A DNA stretch of 64,000 nt from Hemileia vastatrix (Eukaryota; Basidiomycota; Pucciniomycetes; Pucciniales; Zaghouaniaceae), in assembly GCA_030280995.1 (NCBI GenBank), contig JASXTE010000008.1, positions 7,149,001 to 7,213,000 on the forward strand, in the 5' to 3' direction. The position numbers and the translations under genes are program-made. Under the pieces are notes generated by a model, which made no database searches, had not been told where the DNA came from, and saw only the letters and a list, made by a program, of their open reading frames with translations. Below, in pieces: positions 9,777 to 23,700 of this stretch. Numbering within the stretch: the stretch's first letter is position 1; each line of letters starts with the position of its first letter.

Positions 9777-10909
9777 TCACCTAGTCATGGGAAAATTTGG
9801 AAGACTAGGTGTATTGATCATCTGAACTAAAGATTTTGCATCCACCTGCAGCTCAAAATGCTGCCCCCATAAAACAGTCTTTAGCTTCTTTAAAATTTTT
9901 GCTACACCACACAATTCTAACTTGGGTTGAGAATACCAAGATTCCACCTCATTAAACACCACAGACTCAAATCTTACTGGCCTGAACCTCCCAGTTTTAT
10001 CTTCCTGAGACAAAACAGCACCAGCAGCAATATAGCTTGAGTGCACTGCCAGATAAATTTTTCCAGCACCAACACCATAATCCAACTTGTGAAGAAAAAT
10101 ATCTTCCCCAAAAGCCTTTTTCAACTTCTGAAAAGCCTCTTAACACTCTTCAGTCCATTCCCAATCTGCATCTTTCCTGGTCAACCTCCTTAAAGGTGAA
10201 GCCAACAAAGAAAAATCCTTAATAAAAATCCTGACATATACACACACACCCAAAAATCCCCTGACTTAAGTAGTATTTTTAGGCCTTGGCATGACTGAAT
10301 TTTATCAATCTTTTTCTTTGAAATAATCCTTCCCTCTTTACATACCACATTACCCAGATTTCCAAAAGCAGGAACAAAACAACAGAATTTTGACCCTGAA
10401 ATGGTCAAACCAGCCTCTTCAATCCTAAACAACACTCTCTCTAGAGTTATTGCATATCCCCAAACAAAACTCCTTATGCCAGGGTTCTCCGCTAACACCT
10501 CATTACCATAATCAGTGGATAGTCCTTTAATTCCACCATCATAAATGAAAATACCAGCATGAGTAGGAACCTAATCCTGAAAAATCCAAGCCATCTGTGC
10601 TTGATATACTGCCACTGAATTAGTTGCTCCTTGAGGCAACCTAGTGAGCTGAAATCTTCCCAAAGGAGTCTCAAAAGTTGTGAGAGGCCTTGAATTTGTA
10701 TGAAGTTCCCTCTCATCATAACCACCTATAATATCACCCAAACCATAAAACACCCTTCCAGCAAAAGCTTCAACATAATCCTCTGCACTTAGTGGCATAC
10801 CAGCGTCATTGATAGTGACTCTATTCAAGGCTCTAAGATCATGAACCACCCTCAACTTTCCATTCTGCTTCTTTACACAGGAAAACGGACTTGAGTAACT
10901 GGATATCAA
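9777..10909 (-). pseudogene. Gypsy A reverse transcriptase and RNase H, inactivated
   Basis: RT palm blocks are clear on the minus strand: KQNGKLRVVHDLRALNRV, GLGDIIGGYDERELH, LTTFETPLGRFQLTRLPQG (10640-10905), then a stop and the catalytic strand. That strand reads GIFIYDGGIKG near 10550, where family members have FIDDGG, so the first catalytic Asp is Tyr. The thumb follows (RIEEAGLTISGSKF, about 10360-10430). RNase H (9777-10124) has LAVHSSYIAAGAVL where LAVDSSYIAAG is usual, again losing an Asp. With frameshifts near 10500 and 10190 plus stops, both enzymes are dead. The family identification is firm. Confidence 0.87.
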
Positions 10910-10936
10910 TTGTTTGTATAACCCAGTCCTGACTCT

Positions 10937-11932
10937 TTACCTAACAATCTCCACAAAATCCTCTCTGATAGCAGCTGGAATCAAAATAGGTTTGATTTGC
11001 CAAGGTTCATGACAAGCCACAGGAATCAAGTAAGGTTCCCCATAAGAGTGCTTCAACACACCATTTTCCTCCTCAACAAAAGCCACAGCTTTTTCCCTTA
11101 GCACAATAACGTGCAACAACAAATTCTTTTCTTCTTCAGACAACCACCCATCAGGACCAAAATTAACAACCTTCAACCTTTCCATAGTCACCCTAGCCGT
11201 CTCTAAAAATTCTGGAGGATTCTTCACCAAAGGAGTACAGTACAGATCTCTTGAATAAGGAGTTCTCTTCAAGGGTGGATTCAAACCCACAAGAATAGGC
11301 TCATTGACAGGCCTAATCTTCTGCACTACCTTCTTATACTTTGCCGCTACACCTTCAACTTGAGGGATCTTCAGGAAATCTTCACCAGCAGTCCTGGAAC
11401 AAAAACCAAGGGTTTCCCCATTGCTCACATGTGTGGCCAAGGTAATTTTTTTGAAAGGTGTAGAAGAAACCCTAGCGGTGCACAATTGGGAGGACTTACT
11501 TTTAGACCCCAATCTCACCACTCCAAAACTTTTCCGCAATTCCAAATCTTCATCTTCACTTCCGTCTTCCAAATCTTCAAATCTTGATTCATCTTCAGAA
11601 TCAACTCTTTTAAAATTGTGCTGTTTATCCTTATGCTGGAGGCCCAAAAATTGATCTTGATGATCTTCTTTTTCATAATTTTCTGCAGTTTAACCTCATG
11701 CTGGAGGCACAAAAATTGATCTTGACAATCTTCACAAAAATATTTTGAATCTTCTTTCTTCATTATCTTCAGATTTTTTTTTGATTTTCTTGAATTATCT
11801 TGAAATTTTTCTTTTCTTTTCTTGAGTTTTCTTCTGACCTAAAAAAATAACCAGGGGTTTCCCCAATGCTCACAGGTGTGGCCCAGGTAATGTTTTTGAA
11901 AGGTGTAGAAGAAACACTAGAGGTGCGCAATT
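10937..11932 (-). pseudogene. Gypsy A polyprotein, segment before RT
   Basis: On the minus strand this continues the polyprotein from 41445 after the giant CACTA. It has an acidic patch (DSEDESRFEDLEDGSEDED), KSFGVVRLGSKSKSSQL, VSSTPFKK, then KYKKVVQKIRPVNEPI, LKRTPYSRDLY and the RT N-terminus (GVLKHSYGEPYLIPV). The block KSFGVVRLGSKSKSSQL...VSSTPFK occurs twice about 450 bp apart: intact at 11404-11545, and a second copy split between 41445-41510 and 11860-11932. A 65-bp tandem repeat (ATGCTGGAGGC...AAAAATTGATCTTGA) lies at 11633-11735. Frames shift between 11763 and 11932. Confidence 0.75.
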
Positions 11933-11967
11933 CACCAGGTCAAAAGTTAGACGACTTTCAGTCAAGT
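11933..11967 (+). repeat. Left TIR of giant CACTA
   Basis: CACCAGGTCAAAA then TTAGACGACTT and CAGTCAAGTG; matches the inverted right end with only a few mismatches. Confidence 0.9.
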
Positions 11968-12181
11968 GATTGTTTAGTACCTGTGGTCTAACCTTAGTCA
12001 AACCTGTGTTGAAACTTTGGTGGGACAATTTTTCATCATGACACATAGCTCATAGCTGAATCATTAGGACCAATTTGAATTCTTCATATAGTGCTGTTTG
12101 AATAATTTACAACATGCAATAGATCATACTTTGGTGTCTAAAAGGCATATATTGAATTCATAATGGATATTAAAAAGGTGA

Positions 12182-15100
12182 TTAATAGGCACCAGCTATA
12201 CTACTTAATGACATTATACAGACAGTATCAGATAAAACACCACCAAAGCCACTAGGATTGAGAGTTCTTGAAGCATGTCCAATAATATCTTTATGAGTAA
12301 TAATAACATTTTTAGACCATCTATTGTAGCACCAAAATGTTTTGAATCCTGCTTTGGAGAAAGGATTTTCTTTTTTTTTTTCAACAGCATCATACAATCC
12401 AACTAGAATAAAAATTTTATCTGGAAACTTCTTTGACTCCCACATTCTTAACACCACTCCAACCTTGTTTCCTTTTGATAATTTGATCTCAATATTCCCA
12501 TTCCCTTGATGTTTTGAGTATAGTGAGAAGTATTTACCACCAAGGTTAAAGTATTGGAGATCAGTAATTTTAGATGGAAGAAATTCTAAAGCACCAGTAA
12601 ATTTATCTTTTTCAAAAATATTTGAAAAACACTTTTTACAATCAATCTTGTTTAAATAATCCAGCCATAAAACATATTCTTCATGGAGTAGTTTAACAGT
12701 TGATTTTGAAGTATTTTTTTCTATATCAAAATCATCTTTCATTTTGTTTTCAAATCAATTGTCATTCCTCTCAAGAAGAGATTGAAGCTTCCCAGTCAAG
12801 ATAAACATTTTCATAAATTTTTTGTCCATTTCATCTAAAATAAAAAATATTAAAGTAAATAATTATGAGGAACAAAAAGATTATAGGAGCACATACTTTT
12901 TTTATTATTGTGTGAGATAGATCCCAACATTCCATTTATACGCTCATGAGCCCAAGCTTCTGATGATGGTGCTGGCCCAAATTGTCACAGAACTTCAGGA
13001 AAATTTTGGGCTAAGTGGACATTAGGCTTGATGTCAATATGTGGCCAAAATTCTTTAAGACATTTCATATACTCTTTTAGATGATCCTGAAGAGATACAA
13101 TTTGTTCTTCATTTAATTCAAAGGAAGTTAAAAGGTTGATAATAGATACCAACAGGGAAAGACACTTTATAAACTTCTTCTCTCGAGATTCAGAATTTTC
13201 TATATTCCAAACTGGGAACAAAGCAACCACGTAATAAATTTTGTTTAATAAAAGCCATTCAGCTGCCTTGAGATTTGTTCCAGTCTCCCCTAAATGGTGT
13301 GGAACACGGGTTAACCATGAGGGAATGAGTGTATGCCGAATACAATTTTGAACAATCATCAATTCTCTAGGCCTTAGATTTAAATCAGAAGTTAAATCAT
13401 TTGGTGTTGCAGCTGATCCCAAATTGATTTTAGGTCTAAAATGGGCAGAAAAATCCTGGAATATGGACTCTAAAGAAAATATTTATTAGGAAAATGTTTA
13501 ATTAAAAGTAATTCAGTATAACTTACTTGATTTATCTACATCAGAGCTTGATTCTTCTTTCTCTGAGCTGGATTCAACACCCTGTGGATTAGTACTTCTT
13601 GATGGCCCAGCCATTTTTAGAGCTTTTCCTCCCTTCTCCTGACAAATTTCATCATAAGAAATTTTTCGTTTGAGGTTTTTTCTCAATGGAAGTATCACTA
13701 CATGAACTGTACTTTTTGTCTTTCTACTTTTACTTGAATCATGAGAAGTAGAATTTGAGGGAAATGATGGTAGTTTTGAAATCTTTTTTTTGTTAATATC
13801 TTAAATAAAGATGGATTAGAGGAGGAGCTGGAAAATGAATGGTGACTGAATTTTAAAGAGAATGGATGGTCATCCTGAAAGCCTTTTTTTGAAGATTTTT
13901 TCTTTTCTTTTTGAATGTAATCACCAGCTGCTGTAATAAGAAGGTAACTTTTACTGAAGTCTTTGGAAATACCAAGAAGTAAGAAGTGCATAAGTTCTTT
14001 TCCAACAAAAGAGACTGGTTGCAAATATGGAAGTTCAAGAAGAGACAAATATTGAAAACCTTTGTTATCAAAGATCTTCTTTCTTACTTGGGCACTGGAA
14101 GAATTTTTCATTTAATAGCTTGAGCTCGGTGGTTTGAATCAGTGCGTGATAGGAACTCAGCAGGAAGTTTACCAGATTTCAAATCTTCTTTAGAAATAAA
14201 TCAAAATGATCATGGATTATTTGAGCTATAGCCGGAAAAACCAGAGAGCTTCTGGATAGCTGGTAGGTCATCAATTAAAGGAAATATTGCAGCATGTATT
14301 GGTCTTCCTTCAGGATAATGAAATGTCTTTGAAAAAAAGCATCCTTTCCACAGCTTTTGAAGTTCTTCTAAAAGAGGTGAAATAACATTATTACACTGGT
14401 CCAAACTAGGTTCATGTGGCCCAGGTGTGATTCCTGCCAAGAAAATGTGTTGCTTTTTATATTGTAAATGAGGTGGAAGATTTAGACAAATCACAATAAT
14501 AGATCCAAATGACACCTGACTATGACCACCAATTTTATTCCCAAAAGGATTAAACCAATCAATATACAGGCTGAAAATAAGATTACCACTTTTATTTGTA
14601 AAATAATCTCCTTTTATATCTTTAAATTCCTTCCAGACTGAACCATCCCAAACATCGCACATTTTTCCTTGTGTATTATGTGGCCTCCTTAATGAGTAAT
14701 CCAGATCGTCCTCAAACCCTGGAAGAAGAAGAAGACGGGCTAGCCAAGATATAAGAGATTAAGTTGTAAACTTTTGGACTGGAACTAAATCCAATGTTCG
14801 ATTATCTTTTTGCTGAAACAATGGATGATTGCATTTCAACACAAAATTCTTTTTACAAGGTATGGCATTGATAAAAATTTGACTACAATGGGCATGTTCA
14901 AAGTTGTATTTGTTAGCTGTTTTGAAAGGTTGATGAAAGCAATTTGGACAACATAGAAGAGTTGTAAGCGGCGCATGTAGGTTTAGTCGGTTGAGAACAG
15001 TGTAAATGCTATGAGGAAGCTGTTTAGACTCATTTAGGAGTTTTTTGGCATCTTTATAAGTTTTAGATATTAAATTGATCTTGAAAAATTCAGCTTGAAT

Positions 15101-15825
15101 CCGTATTTTAATTTGCCTATGTGATAAGTTTTGAACCAGAAGGCCATGTGCCAGATCAATAACATAAAGAAAATCAATGGTGATAGATGTGCAAGAGCAG
15201 GAGGAGCAAAGGTGGAGGTTTCAATTTGTAATAAATTTAAAAAGGAAGAAGAAGAACTTTTGAAACTTTTCAATTTTTTGACAATTGAGGTGATTGACTC
15301 AGCATCATCAGCATCAAGACTTAATGAGTGTTTTTGGCCAAACTAATGAGATAAATATGTTAAAAAAAAGCAAGAAATTAAAATAATTATAAATTTAAGT
15401 AAACTTTAGGCGCTTACCTCCTCAGTAGTGGGTAAGAATACTTCATTTGAAGAGCTTGCCACAGGAAAAAAAGAAGAAGAAGATTCTTGGTGAGAGCTAC
15501 TTTTGGCCAGAGGTTGGTGCTCAGGAGCTGTGGATTGGTTGATCAACTGACTTCGTTTCCTAAAAAGCTGAATTTCATCTTGATGCTTGTAATATGCAGT
15601 TGTAGACATTGAAAGCCCCTGAGCTATCTCATGTTCACTATTGGTGAAAGATTTTTTATTGCAACCAAGCTCAGAGCAAGTGCAAACAACATATCTAGTA
15701 ATCATGTTCAGCAGAGAGTATGTTAAAATAATAAGAAAAAAATTTTTAAGTGGTGGTATTTGGACAAGATGACATAAAAAGGAGAAAATAATGTATTCAA
15801 ATTCTAAAATAATTTTACTATTCAA
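12182..15825 (-). pseudogene. tnp2-like: CACTA transposase, tnp2 / Transposase_21 type
   Basis: A multi-exon, decayed transposase on the minus strand. N-terminal part 15406-15825: CTCSELGCNKKSF zinc-like motif, low-complexity Ser/Gln. Then CCPNCFHQPF and FEHAHCSQIF (about 14850-14950), SLISWLARLLLLPGFEDDLDY (split by a stop, about 14700-14770), and the core 14210-14662 with CDVWDGSVWKEF, SLYIDWFNPFGNKIGGHSQV, CLNLPPHLQY, FLAGITPGPHEPS, IHAAIFPLIDDLPA: the tnp2 signature. C-terminal blocks 12985-13422 (NLKAAEWLLLNKIYYVVALF, KPNVHLAQNFPEVL-stop-QFGPAPSSEAWAHERINGML) and 12182-12742 complete it. Several stops (for example at 12985) and frameshifts show it is inactive. It would cut and join CACTA ends. 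It lies just inside the left TIR, reading toward that end. Confidence 0.88.
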
Positions 15826-15887
15826 AATGGCTATTCAATACAACTTCACCAGGAGGAAAATTCTAAACAAAATTCACAGGTGAAACA

Positions 15888-16213
15888 TTAAAGCAGATGG
15901 GAGAGAGAAGGTGTTGTAAAAGAAGGATTATGGCATATTAGTAAAAACTGAGAAAGGCTGAGATTATCAATGTTGTAACAATTGGTGGGAAAATTACGAG
16001 GACACACAAGTGTATGTGAAGCAATACTTGAGTCTTTTCTAAGAGATACAATATTTTTAGAAATATGTCCATGATTTTTAGATCCTCTTATCAAGTTAAG
16101 AGTAATTTGATCAACTTGTGAGTAAAAATTTGACAATTCCTCAGAGCGCCAAGATGGTTTCCTTTTCCAAAGATTTCCTTCTTGATCTTCTTCAGTGTCA
16201 GAGTGGAAGCAAG
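15888..16213 (-). pseudogene. ORF X, 3' part (left of the satellite CACTA)
   Basis: C-terminal exon of gene X. It begins at the insertion point and reads CFHSDTEEDQEGNLWKRK, PSWRSEELSNFYSQVD and a tail to about 15888. It aligns with the X-prime exon at 39915-40410 (CIHSDTEEGQDGSRLKLQ, PWRSAGLVQSLNGLD). Taking out the 16214-27508 element with one AAG rejoins this exon in frame with LLFLFDNP at 27512. The HSD-E...WRS-x-L pattern is one I associate with an unnamed ORF recurring in basidiomycete genomes, so it may be the second conserved CACTA gene; function unknown. Confidence 0.75.
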
Positions 16214-16789
16214 CACCAAGGGAAATATAGGGGTGAATTGCTAGCAATCCCCTCTCTTGAAATTTAGAGTGTACCTTAATTATGCCAGGTTTATAAATAC
16301 TTTATAAACATAAGTAAATTAGAGTTAGATTTACGTTTATTCTCAGATTGATTATAGACAGAATATCAACTGATTCCAAATTATGCACAAGTTGATCCTC
16401 CAGAACTTGATTTTGGTCCTCTGTTGAGCACAAATTGAGCACAAATTAATCTAACCTAAGCTTATGCATATATAATAATTCAGGACACTTGCTCTATTAA
16501 ATTTGATAATAAAATAAAATATTGATGAATTAATATAAAAAAAATTATTATGTAAGATATTAAATTATAAATTTAGGCATCATAGGAGGGCACTTAATAG
16601 AACTTAATTATACTATGTGACACCTTAATACTGTATCACGCAGTTTTAAACATTTAAAACAAAATGTGTCATGATGGGCAATGAAATTGCTTGGACAGAC
16701 ATTTTCAAAATTAATACTGACAATAATACACAAGTATGAAACCTTGGCATCTATCCAATAAAAGATTTTACCTCTGATAAATGGATTTT

Positions 16790-17780
16790 TTTCAGTTACT
16801 CCCTGCTAAAAAGTGTCCTTGTGAGGTTTGTCTGACCTTCAGGGGGGTAATTTGGCCACATCAAACTACTTCTATTTCCATGATTGACCAAAACATCATC
16901 CTCATTTCCATCTAAAGAGTTGATCTCATCTGACTGTGGCTGATCAAAGGGGTCCACCACAAGTTTAGCCAAAGTTTTGGTGAACACTTTTTTGATGGAT
17001 AGTGACTAACTGGTGCTTTCCGAAATTGTCCACCTGAAGTTAGGCTAAACTTCAGGAGGATAAATTTATTATGAATACCAAATTAACTGAAGAATACTTT
17101 TGCCCTAGCTACTCTGCATCATAAAAGTGTCCAACTGAGATTTAGCCATAATTCAGGCAGACACTTTTGGAAAGGCACAGTCTGATGGGTTTAATATCTA
17201 TATATGGAAATAAGTATCAGTTTTTTATCAACATGGAACTAGAATTAATTTAATATGGCCAAAGTGTCCACCTGAAGTTTGGCCAAAATACAGGTGGAAA
17301 TTTTTATGAGGATTACTTGATGAAATGAAGATGACTTGCAATTACTTTCCATCATAAAATTTTCAAACTTAAGTTTATCAAAAATTGTGGTGACACTTTT
17401 TCCAGATCCAGTCATATGGGATCAACTCTCTGTATGGCAATGAGAATCAATTTTTAGTCAATCATAACATTAGAAGTAATTTGATATGGACAAACTTTCC
17501 ACCTGATTTTTGGCCAAAAATAAGTTGGAAATGTTTATGAGGAATACTAGATTAACTAAAGAAGACTTGCACCCTACTACTGTCCATCATAAAAGTGTCC
17601 ACCAGAAGAATTCTCAAACTTGTGGTTGACACCTTTGGCCTGGTCCAGCCATATGGGATCAATTCTGCATATGGAAATGAAGATTTAATTTGGTCAATCA
17701 TGGTACTAGAAGTAATTTGATATAGACAAAGTGTCCAACTAAATATTGGAAAAAAATGAGTTGAAAACTTCATTTAGTTA
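16790..17780. repeat. Short-unit palindromic repeat block
   Basis: Degenerate inverted repeats of two kinds alternate. One kind is AAAGTGTCCACCTGAAGTTT...CAGGTGGA-like, near 17026, 17266, 17500 and 17728, spaced about 230 bp. The other is AAAAGTGTCCA...TGGACACTTTT-like, near 17147, 17370 and 17590. They resemble the two inverted repeats inside each 609-bp unit to the right but at shorter spacing, so this may be the older or parental form of the array. Confidence 0.65.
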
Positions 17781-20700
17781 TTCAAAAAATCAAATTAAGT
17801 ACAATTTTATTCCTGATGATGCCCATTTTATCCAACACCTCTTCTGAGCCTTGAAAGTAGGCATTTAGCTTGAATTTTTAATTTCATATAAAATCCCTTT
17901 TATTCAACCTATTTCTTTTTATCCCTTTTTTTCTTTTAGATATCAATTAATTTTATGTAAAACAAATCATTTTCATAATTTTTTACCTGTATTTAATATA
18001 ATTATTAAAGGTTTAACATCACCTGTAAGCATTTGGCACATGTTTTCATGCTATACTAAAAAAAATAATAATATACTGGTGACAAAAAATTGATCAAATG
18101 ATAAAATATTAATAAAACAGAAAGTTCAAATACCAGTTGTACTGAAGAAGAGCTGCACCCTAGTTACTCACCATCAAAAAAGTGTCCAGCACAAGTTCGG
18201 CTGAACTTGTGCTGGACACTTTTAGTCAGGTGCAGTCATATGAGATCAATTCTCGCTATGGCAATGAAAAAAAATTATTTGATAAAAAACTTCACTAGAA
18301 GTAGTTTTAAATAGCCAAATTTTCTACCTAGAGTTCATCCAAACCACAGGTGCACAATTTTTTATCTTTAAAAAATAGTCAATTTAGTACAATTTATCCC
18401 TGATGGCTCTCATTTGCTTCAACACCTCTATTGACTTTTGATAGTAGGAATAATACTTGGATTTCTTTTTTCATATTTGATCCCTTTAACTTAAATTTTT
18501 ATTCCTAATATTGCTTTTGGATATCAATTAATAATTTTTAAAATAAACTATTTTCATATTTTTATACATTTATTTAATAATATTATAAATGGCATAAAAT
18601 CACCTGGTATGCATTTGGCACATGAGTTTTTTCTATACTTATAAAATTAATAATATAATGGTGACCAAAAATTAATCAAATGATATTTATGAGTGAGGAA
18701 CAAAGATAAAATACCAGTAGACATGTTTGTAAGAAATACTAGATGAATTGAAGAAAAAATCTACCCTAGCTACTCTCCATCATAAAAGTGTCCAGCACAA
18801 TTTCGGCTGAACTTGTGCTGGACACTTATGGTCAGGTGCAGTCAGATGGGAGCAATTCTCTCTATGGAAATGAAAATAAATTTTTGATAAAAAACTACAC
18901 TAGAAGTAGTTTGATATGGCAAAATTTTCATGCTGAAGTTTTTGGTAAAGCTCAAGTGGATTTTTTTTTATTTTTACAAAAAAAAAAATTTAGTGCAAGT
19001 TTAGCCCTGATTGTGCTAATTTGATTTAACATCTCTTTTTTCTGTTTATGGCAGGAATTCAACTTGGATTTTAATTTTTATCTTTGATTTCTTTTATTTT
19101 ACTTAATTCCTCTCATATTTCTTTTGGATAGAAGTTTATTTTTTGTAAAATAAATCATTTTCATATTTTTTTACCTTTATTTAATAATATTATAAAAGGT
19201 GTCACATCACCCAGTATTCATTTGGCACACAAGTTTTTGCTATACTGATAATATTAATAATATAATGGTGACAAAAAATTAATCAATCGATAAATATGAG
19301 TGAGGCACAAATATTTAATAACAGTGGACATGTTTATAAGAAATTCCAGATGATTTAAAATGACTTGCACCCTGGCTACTCTCCATGATAAAAGTGTCCA
19401 GCACAAGTTTGGCCAAACTTGTGCTGAACACTTTTGGTTGCATGCTGTCAGATGCAATCAATTGTTTTTATGGAAATGAGACTGAATGATCACTCCATCA
19501 TTGCACTGAAAGTAGTTTTATATGGACAAATTGTCCCCCGGAAGTTTGTCCAAACCTAAGGTAGACAATTTTTTACTTTGGTAAAAAGTAAATTTGATCC
19601 ATGTTAATCTATGATGGTGCCCATTTTTTCTGAAGCCTCTACTGGCTCATGATAGCAGAAATTATACTTAATATATTAATTTCATGTTTGATCTCTTTAA
19701 TTTTAATTTTACTCTTTTATTTATCCTTTAGCTTTTAAGTATCAATTTTATTTTGGTAAAACTGATAACTTTCACATTTTTTTACATTTATTATATAATA
19801 TTATTAAAGTTGTAAAATTACACAGTGTACATTCAGTACACATGTTTTTTCTATACTAAAAACATTAATAATATAATGGTGACTAAAAAATAATCAAATA
19901 ATAAATATGGATGACACAGAAAGATCAAATACCCATAGACATTTTTAAAATGAATATAAGATTAACTGAAGAAGAATTTCACCCTAGCTACTCTCCATCA
20001 TAAAAGTGTCCAGCACAAGTTCAGCTGAGCTTGTGCTGGACACTTTTGGTTGCATGCAGTCAGATGGGATAAATTTACTCAATGGAAGTTAAAATGAATA
20101 TTTGCTCAATCATTGCACAAGAAGTAGTTTTATACTGCTATACTATCCTCCTTATTTTTTTGAAAACATCAGGTGGACACTTTTATTAATTTAAAAAAAA
20201 TGAAAATATATTCCAAATCTAGAACTGGTGGTGCAATTTTGGTCTGAAAACTCAAATTTTCTTTGATGGCAAAAATTTTATTTGAATGTTTAATTTCATA
20301 TTTAATCACTTTTATTTTACTTTTTTATTCCTCTTTTTGCTTTCAAATATCAATTTATTTATTGTAAAACTAATACTTTTCATATTTTTTTTACCTTTAT
20401 TTAATAAGATTATTAAAGATGTAGCATCTCCCAGTATGAATTTGGCTTACAAATTTTTTCAATACTAATAACATTAATAGTATAATGGTGAAAAACAATG
20501 AATCAAATTATAAATATGAATGACACGGAAAGATCATATACAAGTGGATTTGTTTATAAGGAATACCTGATGAACTGAAGAAGACCTGCACCCTAGATAC
20601 TCAACATCATAAAAGTGTCCAGCATAAGTTGGGCTGAACTTGTGCTGGACACTTTTGGTTGCATGCAGTCAGATGTGATAAATTTACTCTATGGAAATGA

Positions 20701-23700
20701 AAATGACATTTTGCTCAATCATTGCACAATAAGTAGTTTGATATTTCCAAAATGTCCTCCTGATGATTTTTCAAAACTCATCAGGACACTTTCTTTGGTT
20801 TAACAAAAAAGAAAATATAGTCCAAGTTTAGCCCTGGTGGTGCACATTTGATCTAAAACCTCTACTTGTTATTGATAGTGGGAATTTTCCTTAGATTTCT
20901 TTTTCTTATTTTATCCCTTTTATTTTACTTTTTTATTGCTCATATTTCTTTGGATATCAATTTTTAATTTTTAAAATAAATAATTTTCATACTCTTATAC
21001 CTTTATTTAATAATATATGATTAAAGGTGGAACACCACCTGGTATGCATTTTTCACACAAGTTATTACTATAGTAATAACATTAATAATATAATGATGAC
21101 AAAAAATTAATCAAATGGTAAATTTAAATGACACAGAAAGTTCAAATACCAGTTGAAATGTTTATAAGAAATCCCTTTTGAGTTTAAGATGATTTGCTGT
21201 ATGCCTACTCTCAATTATAAAAGTGTCCAGCACAAGTTTGGCCAAACATGTGCTGGACACTTTTGGTTGCATGAAGTCATATGAGATAAATTTTCTCTAT
21301 GGCAATGAAAATGATATTTCACTCAATTATTGAAGTATAGAATGTTTAATATTGTAAAATTGTCCCCTGGAATTTTGTCCAAACCTCAGCTCAAAATTTG
21401 TTAGCTATACATAAAAAAAAGTTTAGACCAAGTCTTGACCTAGGGATCCCCAACTGTCCCAACACCACTTCTGGCTCTTGATAGTAAAATTTTACTTGTA
21501 TTTTTAATTTCGTATTTGATCCCATTTATTTTCATTTTACTTTTCTATTACTCTTTTTAATTTTTAATATCAATTTATTTTTTTAAAAACTAAACATATT
21601 TATATTTTTTTAACTTTATATAATAATATTATTAAAGGTGCAACATCACCAATTTTGCATTTGGCATGCAGGTTTTTGCTATACTAGAAACATTAATAAT
21701 ATATATGGTTACAAAAAATTAATTATAAGATAAATATGAATGATAAAAAAAAGTTAAAAACCCAATAGAAATGTGAAAAACAAAAAACTGATGTACTGAG
21801 AAACACTTCCACTCTAGCTACTCTCCATCATAAAAGTTTCCAGCACAAGTTTGGCCTAACTTGTGCTGGACACTTTTGTTCAGGTGCAGTCAGATGTGAT
21901 CAATTCTCTCTGTGGAAATTAAATTAAAAAAATGCTAAATAATTACATTAGAAGTATTTTGGTATGGCTGAATTATCCACCTTGAGTTTTTCCAAACCTC
22001 AGGTTAAAAATTTTTTATCTTTAAAAAAATTAAATCTTATCAAATTTAGCCCTGATGGCACCCATTTGTTTCAACACCTCTACTGGATCTTGAAGGCAGG
22101 AATTTTCCTTGAATTTTTCTTTTTCATATTTGATCTCTTTTACTTTAATTTTTTATCACTCATGTTACATTTGTATATTAATTTATAATTTTTGAAAAAA
22201 AACCATTTTCATATTTTTTTAACATTTTTTAATAATATTATAAAAGGTGTAATATAACATGGCATGCATTTGGCGAACAAGTTTTTTCTATACTAATTAA
22301 ATTAATAATATTCTAATGACAAAAAATTAATCAGATAATAAAATATGAATAACACAGAAAGATCAAATACCAGTTGACATGTTTTAAAAAAATAACAGTT
22401 GCACTGAAGAAGACCTGCACCCTAGCTACTCTCCATCATAAAAGTGTCCAGCACAAGTTCAGCCGAGCTTGTGCTGGACACTTTTGGTCAGGTGCAGTCA
22501 GATGGTATCAATTCTCTCTATGGCAATGAAAAAAATTATTTGATAAGAAACTTCACTAGATGTAGTTTGATATAGCTGAATTATCCACCTAGAGTTCATC
22601 CAAACCACAGGTACACAATTTTTTATCTTTAAAAAACAGTCAATTTAGTACAATTTATCCCTGATGGCTCTCATTTGCTTCAACATCTCTACTGGCCTTT
22701 GATATTAGGATTAATACTTGGATTTCTTTTTTCATATTTGATCCCTTTAACTTAATTTTTTATTCCTCATATTTCTTTTGGATATCAATTAATAATTTTG
22801 AAAATAAATTATTTTAATATTTTTATACATTTATTTAATAATATTATAAAAGGTGTAACATCACTCAGTATGCATTTGGCACACAATTTTTTGCTATACT
22901 TATATAATTAATAATATAATTAAGACAAAAAATTATTCAAACAATATGTATGAGTGAGGCACAAAGATAAAATACCAGTAGACATGTTTGTAAGAAATAC
23001 CAGATGAACTGAAGAAAAATTCTAACCCAGCCACTCTCCATCATAGAAGTGTCCAGCAAAAGTTCGGCCAAACTTGTGCTGGACACTTTTGGTCATGTGC
23101 AGTCAGATGGGATCAATTCTCTGTATGGCAACAAAAAAATTTTTTTATCAAATTTCACTAGAAGTAGTTTGGTTTAGCTGAATCATCCACCTGCTGTTCT
23201 GCCCAATATCAGGTGTATAATTTTTCATCTTTAAAGAAAAAGTCACTTATTACAATTAAGCCCTGATGGCTCCCATTTGCTTTAACACCTCTACTGGCTC
23301 TTGATAGCAGGTATTTTACTATTATTTTTCTCATATTTGAACTCTTTGACTTTTATTTTACTCTTTTATTCCTCTTTTTACTTTTAAATTTCAATTCAAT
23401 TTTTGTAAAACTAATCCTTTCCATATTTATTTACCTCTATTTTAAAATATTATTGAAGGTATAACTTCACATGGTATGCATTTGGCACACAAGTTTTTGC
23501 TATACTAATAACATTAATAATATAATGGTGATAAATAATTAATTGGATGATAAATATGAAAGATACAGACTGATCAAATACCAGTAGACATGTTTATGAG
23601 AAATACAAGATGAAGGAACAGAAGAAAATTTCCACCCAAGCTAGGCTACATCATAAAAGTGTCCAGCACAAGTTTGGCCGAACTTGTGCTGGAAACTTTT

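Noticed and set aside
12182..15825. Kyakuja-Dileera-Zisupton transposase
   Set aside because: SLYIDWFNPFGNK, FLAGITPGP and 3-bp TSDs with CAC ends fit tnp2/CACTA; that group makes 8-bp TSDs.
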